A stretch of DNA of 42,195 bases from Bacteroidales bacterium UBA3810. GTDB taxonomy: Bacteria > Bacteroidota > Bacteroidia > Bacteroidales > Paludibacteraceae. The notes under the pieces are model-generated. The model saw nothing but the letters and a program-made list of their open reading frames with translations. It was not told where the DNA came from and made no database searches. The position numbers and the translations under genes are program-made. Below are positions 34,215-40,095 of this stretch, piece after piece. Numbering within the stretch: position 1 is the stretch's first letter; each line of letters begins with the position of its first letter. The stretch is taken from contig DFEE01000032.1 of the NCBI GenBank assembly GCA_002368645.1, positions 90,975 through 133,169 of the forward strand. The letters are read 5' to 3'.

Positions 34215-34949
34215 TTAGTGTTTGCGTTTAAGCTCAAAATTACGACCTAAATAGTTATTACGAACAATATCGTTAGCGGCGAGCTCTTCCGGAGTACCGT
34301 GGAATAGAATCTTGCCCTCAAACAGCAGATATGCACGGTCGGTAATCATCAACGTTTCATCTACATTATGGTCCGTAATGAGAATGCCGATATTCTTGGC
34401 CTTAAGTGACCAAACAACGTCTTGAATCTCTTGTACCGCTATAGGATCTACACCTGCAAAGGGCTCATCCAACATCACAAACTTAGGCTCAATCGCTAAA
34501 CAACGGGCTATCTCCGTCCGACGACGCTCACCGCCCGATAGACGGTCACCTAAGTTCGCGCGCACATGGCTCAAATTAAACTCACGGATCAGGTGTTCCA
34601 ATTTCTCTGCACGGTAAGACTTCGAAAAATTCGTCATCTCTAATACCGACATAATGTTATCCTCCACACTCATCTTACGAAATACCGATGCCTCTTGCGG
34701 CAGGTAACCGATTCCCATCTGAGCACGCTCGTACATCGGCAACTCCGTTATATCGATGTCGTTATAGTATATCTTACCATGATTACTAACTACCAAACCC
34801 GTTGTCATATAGAACGTCGTCGTTTTGCCCGCTCCGTTTGGACCTAATAGACCCACAATCTCGCCTTGAGAGATTTCTATCGACACATCATTAACGACAG
34901 TCCGCTTGCCGTATGTCTTAAAGAGATGTTCTGTTCGTAACTTATCCAT
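34215..34949 (-). CDS. lptB: LPS export ABC transporter ATP-binding protein LptB
   Basis: A 244-residue ATPase with Walker A GPNGAGKTT, Q-loop YLPQEASVF, signature LSGGERRR, Walker B FVMLDEP with FAGVDPIAV, and H-loop LITDHNVDE. These and the length fit LptB, which powers LptFGC to lift LPS out of the inner membrane. It heads an operon with DUF4254 and GT9. The ATG at 34949 is firm. The frame stays open upstream through AGTCRAA repeats and element copy C, so an automatic call could add a false extension of more than 120 residues. The lptF, lptG and lptC genes are not in the window. Confidence 0.93.
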   Translation of the reverse strand: MDKLRTEHLFKTYGKRTVVNDVSIEISQGEIVGLLGPNGAGKTTTFYMTTGLVVSNHGKIYYNDIDITELPMYERAQMGIGYLPQEASVFRKMSVEDNIMSVLEMTNFSKSYRAEKLEHLIREFNLSHVRANLGDRLSGGERRRTEIARCLAIEPKFVMLDEPFAGVDPIAVQEIQDVVWSLKAKNIGILITDHNVDETLMITDRAYLLFEGKILFHGTPEELAANDIVRNNYLGRNFELKRKH

Positions 34950-34955
34950 ATGATT

Positions 34956-35025
34956 GCTTTCGACTTTCGACTTTTGACTTTCGACTAACATGACCGGCTC
35001 CGCCTTTTTGCTTTCAACTTTCGAC
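34956..35025. repeat. AGTCRAA arrays upstream of lptB
   Basis: On the minus strand, an array ending AGTCGAAAGTCGAAAGCAATCAT lies against the lptB ATG, with a second, shorter group (AGTCGAAAGTTGAAAGC) 40 bases further upstream. Confidence 0.85.
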
Positions 35026-35028
35026 TCC

Positions 35029-35063
35029 CCGCTGCACAGACGCCGGGTCTGCCGCCACGGCAG
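35029..35063. repeat. GC-rich palindromic repeat beside element copy C
   Basis: GCTGCACAGACG then hairpin CTGCCG-CCA-CGGCAG at 35049-35063. Confidence 0.85.
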
Positions 35064-35066
35064 GCG

Positions 35067-35234
35067 CGAATGTTTTTTATGTTTATGTCCTTTAGTGTTT
35101 GCAACCTCATAGAGGTGTATATTTGGATGTTTGTGGGGCTTGGATGCTTGCATTCTAAGGCACACAAACAGCCGAATATAACTAGTCCGCAGGACTGCAA
35201 ACACTAAAGGGGTTTTATAGGTTTTTTTTATTCG
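35067..35234 (+). repeat. 168-bp structured element, copy C (possible ncRNA)
   Basis: Same boundaries, length and fold as copies A and B, with six differences from A. In P3 a G-C pair (26957/26995 in copy A) is replaced by T-A (35130/35168), a double compensatory change. In P1 the G-G mismatch of A and B becomes G-C (35204), giving a perfect stem. It lies between lptB and the exonuclease gene, antisense to both. Confidence 0.82.
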
Positions 35235-35239
35235 ACTTC

Positions 35240-35360
35240 CCGCTGCACAGCCGACCGGGACTGCAGCCACTGCAGCTGCCCCCTCGCTCCGCTGCGTCGC
35301 TCCCTGCTGCACAGCCGCTGGGTCTGCCGCCACGGCAGCCGGCGACGCGCCGGCCGCCCC
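35240..35360. repeat. Cluster of GC-rich palindromic repeats abutting the exonuclease stop
   Basis: Two GCTGCACAGCCG-led units, the CTGCCCCCTCGCTCCGCTGC sub-motif and hairpins CTGCAG-CCA-CTGCAG (35261), CTGCCG-CCA-CGGCAG (35324) and CCGGCG-ACG-CGCCGG (35339). It ends 1-2 bases from the TAG stop at 35362. Confidence 0.85.
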
Positions 35361-35361
35361 G

Positions 35362-36123
35362 CTAAATAACCTCTACTCCAACCGGACAGTGGTCCGAGTG
35401 CACCGCATCCGTCAGTATAGTAGCACCCATGAGCCTCGACCGCAGCGGCTCTGATACCCAGTGGTAATCTATACGCCACCCTGCATTACGCGCACGAGCA
35501 CCAAAACGCATTGACCACCATGTATAGCGCTCAGCATTACCGTCGAATAATCGGAAGGAATCTATAAGACCGCTCGCTTCCCAACGATCCATCCATGCAC
35601 GCTCTTCCGGTAAAAAACCGCTCACACCTACTTGACGCTCTGGGTGATTGATATCTATCGCCTTATGGCAGATATTGTAGTCTCCGCAGATAATCACATT
35701 CGGACGCTCTATAACAAGCGACTTCTTCCACTTCAACAACACCTCCAAAAAGTCCATCTTGAACTCCTGACGTATATCGCCCGTCGTACCCGAGGGAACA
35801 TACACATCTACGACCGTTATATCCCCGTAATCCGCACGCAGCACACGACCTTCACGGTCATAACGCTCTATCCCGAGACCCACTACCAAATTATCCGGCA
35901 CTTGCTTACTGAATATAACGACACCCGAGTAACCTTTTTTTTCCGCGGAATGAATATACGCATGGTAACCTAACTCTGCAAATGCAAGCGTATCTATCTG
36001 CTCCGGTTGAGCCTTCGACTCCTGGATGCAGAACACATCGGGATTTTCCGCCGCAAGCCACTCAAGCAGACCCTTCTTCATCGCCGCACGAATGCCGTTT
36101 ACATTATATGAGATTATCTTCAT
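35362..36123 (-). CDS. xth: Exodeoxyribonuclease III
   Basis: A 253-residue AP endonuclease/3'-5' exonuclease of the EEP fold, for base-excision repair. Motifs are the N-terminal MKIISYNVNGIRAA, IQESKAQ with the metal-binding Glu, VVDVYVPSG, ICGDYNICH, GWRIDYHWVS and the closing HSDHCPVGVEV with Asp-His. The length matches ExoA/XthA. It has a cytoplasmic form with no signal peptide, unlike the EEP protein at 24287. A decayed AGTCRAA-type repeat precedes the ATG and a palindrome block follows the stop. Activity looks intact. Confidence 0.93.
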   Translation of the reverse strand: MKIISYNVNGIRAAMKKGLLEWLAAENPDVFCIQESKAQPEQIDTLAFAELGYHAYIHSAEKKGYSGVVIFSKQVPDNLVVGLGIERYDREGRVLRADYGDITVVDVYVPSGTTGDIRQEFKMDFLEVLLKWKKSLVIERPNVIICGDYNICHKAIDINHPERQVGVSGFLPEERAWMDRWEASGLIDSFRLFDGNAERYTWWSMRFGARARNAGWRIDYHWVSEPLRSRLMGATILTDAVHSDHCPVGVEVI

Positions 36124-36156
<33 letters not shown>

Positions 36157-36229
36157 GCTGCACAGCCCCCGCTGCACAGCCGACTGACACCGGCGTCACG
36201 CCGGCTGCCCCTTGCTCCGCAGCGTCGCT
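36157..36229. repeat. GC-rich palindromic repeats between the exonuclease and M6 genes
   Basis: Two GCTGCACAGCC units, hairpin CCGGCG-TCA-CGCCGG at 36190-36204 and sub-motif CTGCCCCTTGCTCCGCAGC. A half copy (CACGCCGGC) at 36287-36295 abuts the M6 stop at 36297, and between them lies a GTCTGTACTCTGTACTC direct repeat. Confidence 0.8.
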
Positions 36230-36296
36230 TTCGACTATCAGTCTGTACTCTGTACTCTGTCAGCGTAGCGGTCTGTACTCCGCGTTCACGCCGGCT

Positions 36297-37934
36297 TTAT
36301 AACCGTATCCCTTGTAATGTGTACTCTTCACTGCCGCGACAGATGAGGACTTGCCCGTCCCGTATAATAAGTCGCGGCATAGCTCCCCGCTGCACAGACC
36401 CTACGGCTACTGCCCCCTCGCTCCGAGGCGTCGCTGGGTCTGCCGCCACGGCAGGCTGCACAGCCGCCGGGTCTGCCGCCACGGCAGCTGCCGTCACGGC
36501 AGTAGATGCGGGGGCTCCTAAGAAGGTGAAGCGGATTATATCTCCATCTTCCTGTATGTCCAAAATCGGGCGGGTAGGATACGGCGAATAACTATTGATC
36601 GTGTCATATGGAAAGGCGTCGCCTTGCTTACCGTCCACCTCCGTGGTGCTCTTACCGTCCGCCTCTATTATATCCAACCCCATATCCCCTTGCTCGCGGT
36701 TCACATAATTCTCATTCCATTTAGCGTGATTGAACCGATAAATCAGCAGTCCGTGACCGGGAATGAACCTGTCCCAGCCCGTCTGTTGACGATTCTCTAA
36801 GATATAACATACCTCCGGCGACGGGGACTCCGCATCTAAGTTGTGTATCTCCCCTTCATCGCAGACTATATAACTCTCCCCGCTTATATTGAGAGGCTGT
36901 AGCTCTACTTTGGATGAATCAGTCAACTGGGTCGGCGTCAGCCAACCCATGAACCACCGCTCATAAGCCGTAAAGCCTGCAGGCGTGTTCAGGTCATCTA
37001 AATAGCACCCATAGTCCATAATCGACCATGTCCCGAGCGTCTTGTAAGCACCCGGACCTGTCTTCGGATAAAAGTCCGGCAAACCCAGGGCATGACCGAA
37101 CTCGTGGCACGCTAAACCAATCCCGGCACCCACAGCTACTGTGTCGTTGCTATAAAAACCATCCAACTCCGAACTCACTTCATAAGCATATATCGTTTTA
37201 CCATCTAACGTGACACCGCTGTTAAAACTCCAGTAATGAGGCCAAACTAAATTATCCACATCGCTTATCCAATTACGGTCTATACCTGATTTATCGCTCA
37301 TCGGCGGACCTGCATATAAAATATAAACGAGGTCAATCTTACCGTCTCCATCTGTGTCATATTGGCTGAAATCTAAGGAGTCGTCCATCAATTGACATGC
37401 CTCCGTCACCATCGTCGTGACTCTATTACCCGGATTGCCCGTGCCGTAATAGCTGTAATCTTGGCTCAGGGTCACCGGACCATAGATATCAAATTGCGGA
37501 GCATAAGCACCATAGGACTGGTCATTGAAATAGAGACTGACTTTATCAAACATCGCCTGCGCGTCCCCACGCGATGTGCGGTAACTCATGTTATTGTAAT
37601 TGACGAGGATAACAGGCACTTTAGGAAGAATGGTCCGTCTGCCTATTGCCTTACGAGCCGCTACTTGTCCGCCGGGAACACCCTCCTCACGCGCAGCAGA
37701 CAGACATGTACCCTGCTCGGACTCTTCCTCATAATGGTAACTCGGACACCCGACCTCCCGGCCTCCCTCTTTCCCCGCTGCACAGCCGCTGCAGCTGCAC
37801 AGCCGACCGACACTGCCGTCACGGCAGCTGCCCCTTATGACACCTGTCTTGTATCTAGGCGGCACTGCCATAAGGGTCACACTGCATAGCAGCAAGGCGA
37901 TCATGAGCATTAAACTATATCGTTCGTTTTTCAT
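36297..37934 (-). CDS. Secreted M6-family metalloprotease with in-frame repeat insertions
   Basis: A 545-residue secreted protease. The signal peptide is MKNERYSLMLMIALLLCSVT. The catalytic zinc site ACHEFGHALGLPDFY lies near residue 275, within an immune-inhibitor-A/M6 domain (VPVILVNYNNMSYR, DTDGDGKIDLVYILYAG, YERWFMGWLTPTQL, YILENRQQTGWDRFIPGHGLL). Two stretches look foreign: about 20 residues (GSCRDGSVGRLC...GCAAG) after the signal peptide, and about 38 Ala/Val-rich residues near 478-515. Each corresponds to a GC palindrome block. The tail, IIRDGQVLICRGSEEYTLQG, matches the end of the protein at 573-3587 and probably directs export. The propeptide expected in this family is missing; a separate gene at 38116 resembles it. 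Confidence 0.88.
   Translation of the reverse strand: MKNERYSLMLMIALLLCSVTLMAVPPRYKTGVIRGSCRDGSVGRLCSCSGCAAGKEGGREVGCPSYHYEEESEQGTCLSAAREEGVPGGQVAARKAIGRRTILPKVPVILVNYNNMSYRTSRGDAQAMFDKVSLYFNDQSYGAYAPQFDIYGPVTLSQDYSYYGTGNPGNRVTTMVTEACQLMDDSLDFSQYDTDGDGKIDLVYILYAGPPMSDKSGIDRNWISDVDNLVWPHYWSFNSGVTLDGKTIYAYEVSSELDGFYSNDTVAVGAGIGLACHEFGHALGLPDFYPKTGPGAYKTLGTWSIMDYGCYLDDLNTPAGFTAYERWFMGWLTPTQLTDSSKVELQPLNISGESYIVCDEGEIHNLDAESPSPEVCYILENRQQTGWDRFIPGHGLLIYRFNHAKWNENYVNREQGDMGLDIIEADGKSTTEVDGKQGDAFPYDTINSYSPYPTRPILDIQEDGDIIRFTFLGAPASTAVTAAAVAADPAAVQPAVAADPATPRSEGAVAVGSVQRGAMPRLIIRDGQVLICRGSEEYTLQGIRL
36389..36503. repeat. GC-rich palindromic repeats inserted in frame near the M6 C-terminus
   Basis: Three hairpins (36440-36454, 36473-36487, 36488-36502), GCTGCACAG units and the CTGCCCCCTCGCTCCGAGGC sub-motif. 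Read in the protease frame as Ala/Val-rich sequence without a stop, between the catalytic domain and the C-terminal tail. Confidence 0.88.
37774..37838. repeat. GC-rich palindromic repeat inserted in frame near the M6 N-terminus
   Basis: GCTGCACAGCCGCTGCAG, a second GCTGCACAGCC and hairpin CTGCCG-TCA-CGGCAG at 37813-37827, translated just after the signal peptide. Confidence 0.88.
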
Positions 37935-38037
37935 AATTTGTCATATTACTTTCAACTTTACGGCTCCACCCTGTTAGTGACTTTGTCTTCATTAGCCTAC
38001 GGCTGTTGATACGCTCCGCTGTTAGCCCGTAGGGCGA

Positions 38038-38093
38038 CACGTAGTAACTAACACGCAGTAATCAACACGAAGTTACCAACATGAAATTATCAA
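38038..38093. repeat. Four 14-bp tandem units
   Basis: CACGTAGTAACTAA, CACGCAGTAATCAA, CACGAAGTTACCAA, CATGAAATTATCAA between the propeptide-like gene and the M6 gene. Similar AACAC/GTTAGT sequence occurs at 29897-29945. Confidence 0.85.
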
Positions 38094-38115
38094 CAGCCCG
38101 CAGGGCGTTTACTCC

Positions 38116-38442
38116 TTATTTCTTTATCCCGTGTCGTCGCAACCACCGTTTCTCGCAGCGGGTGCGGTCCTGTTCGTTATGCGCTATACGTTTAGAGGCA
38201 ACTATTTCTTTACGTTTCTCGGTCGCGTAATGAATATATCCTTTGTCGTCCTCCAGGACTTGATAGCGATCAAGCGTAATGGACCAATGATGCCATTCGT
38301 CCCCGCAGAGGAGTATAGTGATATGCTCGCCGTTAGGTTGCTCTCGCTCAAACGGTGCTCTCCGTGCCGGCACCTGAACAGGCACTTCCCCCATCGCAAC
38401 ATGCGAGAGAACTAACAATATGATAATATATAATTTTCTCAC
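38116..38442 (-). CDS. Small exported protein resembling an M6 protease propeptide
   Basis: A 108-residue protein with signal peptide (MRKLYIIILLVLSHVAMG). The rest resembles the N-terminal region normally fused to Bacteroidota M6 proteases: VPARRAPFEREQPNGEHITI then LLCGDEWHHWSITLDRYQVL and GYIHYATEKR. It stops at HGIKK, before any catalytic domain. The M6 gene downstream lacks this region but has its own signal peptide. The gene could be a free-standing propeptide or inhibitor, or the leftover 5' end of a second protease gene. The GTG start at 38442 fits a promoter at 38468-38499. Confidence 0.7.
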   Translation of the reverse strand: MRKLYIIILLVLSHVAMGEVPVQVPARRAPFEREQPNGEHITILLCGDEWHHWSITLDRYQVLEDDKGYIHYATEKRKEIVASKRIAHNEQDRTRCEKRWLRRHGIKK

Positions 38443-38467
38443 TTATTAAAGTTCTTATTTTGTGGCG

Positions 38468-38499
38468 CAAAGATATATAAAAAAAGTGACATACACAAA
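38468..38499 (-). promoter_or_regulatory. Promoter of the propeptide-like gene
   Basis: On the minus strand TTTG (complement of 38496-38499), 20 bp and TATCTTTG (complement of 38468-38475). It lies inside the terminator of the upstream barrel gene, with the -33 box in the terminator loop. Confidence 0.8.
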
Positions 38500-38516
38500 A
38501 ATATGTCACTTTTTTC
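38479..38516 (-). terminator. Terminator of the outer-membrane barrel gene
   Basis: AGTGACATA (38485-38493) pairs with TATGTCACT (38502-38510), extended by A and T runs on each side; 17 bases after the stop of the barrel gene. Confidence 0.88.
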
Positions 38517-38532
38517 TCAAAATTAGTCGGTT

Positions 38533-40080
38533 TTACTTGTACTTGAACCAATTGAAGTGGTAAGCCAGTTTAATACCTACATCGAAATACCCCATTCCGT
38601 TAGCGTATGTGTTGGTAGCGGATTTAACATCCACAACGGCAGGCGAGCCTGCACCCGGGACATCCGTTACGGCTACCAGTGAGCCGGTGGAGGTGTTGTT
38701 CTTATATAGGGTATAAACCGAGTAATTCGCATAAGCGCCGAGTCCCAGAGAGTGATTGTTCTTGAAATTCCACTCGTAACCGAGCTCTGCACTTAACATC
38801 ACATTTAAGGTTGAGTGCTGCCAGTTACCAACAGTGTTCTTTTGGTTCTCAGTGAGTTTACCGGTGATAAGCTCATCGGGAACTACTACACCTTCAGGGA
38901 AGGTAGCGGTGATATGACCGTTAGTAATCTCTTGGTTATAGTGAGCAAAGACCGGGAACGACATGCGCGGACCGGCATTGAGGAAGAAGCCCTTATGAAT
39001 CATGGAGAACATAATGGGTACTTCGAGCTGAATCTGTCCGTCGTATTCGGCTACTTTGTCGGCAGTGATCTTATAGGTCAAATCGCCTTCGGAAGTCGAT
39101 ACTACATAAGGATCGTCATTCACAGCACCGGCCAACGGGCTGCGGCTATATCCGGCTGCTACACCGACTAAGAGACCCAAGAACGGCTTGTCGTCTGTCT
39201 TCCGCCAATAATGGGCATATTGGAGGTCAAGGAGCACATCAAATCCGGCATTCCAGTTGAGGTTGTAACGTTGCTCGTTCGCTTTGTGCATCAGTGATGC
39301 GCAACCGCCGCGAAGACCGATAGTGAAACGGTCAATCTCGGTACGGAGCTGATTGCCTGATACATTATATACCGCCTCTTCATTGCCTTGTACGACAACG
39401 GGCTTGGCCGTCGGCAGCGGAGTCTCCTCTACAACGGGTTGCGTTGCAGGCTGTTCCTCCACAGGTTGTTGAGCCGGCTGCTCAGCGGGAGCCTCTTCTA
39501 CGGGAGCCTCTTCTACGGGAGCCTCTTCGACGGGTTGCTCAACGGGAGTCTCCTCAACGGGTTTCTCAACGGGCTGCTCTTCCACGGGCTTTTCTTCCTC
39601 GAAAGGAATATTACCGGGGTGATTAGCCGCATCCTCGAGAATGCGTTGACGATCCTCTTCGGGCATGTTTTCGAACTCTTTCTGTCTCTCGTCAATACCG
39701 GGTTTATCCTCGGCTTTCTTATCTTCAGCAACTTTGTTCAAATTTGTGCTGCCGGCAAGATATAGACCTTGAGGATCTACCCATGAGTAGATACCGTTGA
39801 TGAGGACACCGTTGGGGAATCGTTTACCACCAACTTGTAGTATGACGTGGCGAACATAGTAAACCCATTCGGACATTACCTCACCGGTGAGGTAATACTT
39901 TTCGCTTTTCTTGATGACGATGGTATCCCCTTTCTGGAAGAGGTAGTTAGCGTCTGGGCTAACTGCCTTTTCCTGAAGGGTTTCGTCGCGTTCCGCGAGA
40001 TAGCCTACCAACTCTCCGTCTGCTTTAGCAATAGGGGAGAGCGTAATGAGAGCAATAAATAAAACTATGTATTTTTTCAT
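38533..40080 (-). CDS. Outer-membrane beta-barrel protein with Pro-Val-Glu linker
   Basis: A 515-residue outer-membrane protein. Signal peptide MKKYIVLFIALITLSPIAKA; an N-terminal domain of about 100 residues (GDTIVIKKSEKYYLTGEVMS...); a charged helix (KKAEDKPGIDERQKEFENM); then a low-complexity linker of about 75 residues built from PVEE and APVEE repeats. The last 280 residues are an OmpA-/porin-like barrel of alternating strands (TIGLRGGCASLMH, LGLLVGVAAGYSRSPL, FLNAGPRMSFPVFAHY, LGLGAYANYSVYTLY) ending in GIKLAYHFNWFKYK. It starts 15 bases after the T9SS cargo gene and has an unusually good Shine-Dalgarno. It may tether or cooperate with that cargo, as PorP/SprF proteins do, but it is not recognisably PorP. 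Confidence 0.82.
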   Translation of the reverse strand: MKKYIVLFIALITLSPIAKADGELVGYLAERDETLQEKAVSPDANYLFQKGDTIVIKKSEKYYLTGEVMSEWVYYVRHVILQVGGKRFPNGVLINGIYSWVDPQGLYLAGSTNLNKVAEDKKAEDKPGIDERQKEFENMPEEDRQRILEDAANHPGNIPFEEEKPVEEQPVEKPVEETPVEQPVEEAPVEEAPVEEAPAEQPAQQPVEEQPATQPVVEETPLPTAKPVVVQGNEEAVYNVSGNQLRTEIDRFTIGLRGGCASLMHKANEQRYNLNWNAGFDVLLDLQYAHYWRKTDDKPFLGLLVGVAAGYSRSPLAGAVNDDPYVVSTSEGDLTYKITADKVAEYDGQIQLEVPIMFSMIHKGFFLNAGPRMSFPVFAHYNQEITNGHITATFPEGVVVPDELITGKLTENQKNTVGNWQHSTLNVMLSAELGYEWNFKNNHSLGLGAYANYSVYTLYKNNTSTGSLVAVTDVPGAGSPAVVDVKSATNTYANGMGYFDVGIKLAYHFNWFKYK

Positions 40081-40088
40081 TGTCGTAT

Positions 40089-40094
40089 CCTCCT
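40089..40094 (-). promoter_or_regulatory. Strong Shine-Dalgarno before the barrel gene
   Basis: AGGAGG on the minus strand, 8 bases before the ATG at 40080. Such sites are rare in Bacteroidota and I see no other well-placed one in this window. Confidence 0.75.
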
Positions 40095-40095
40095 A

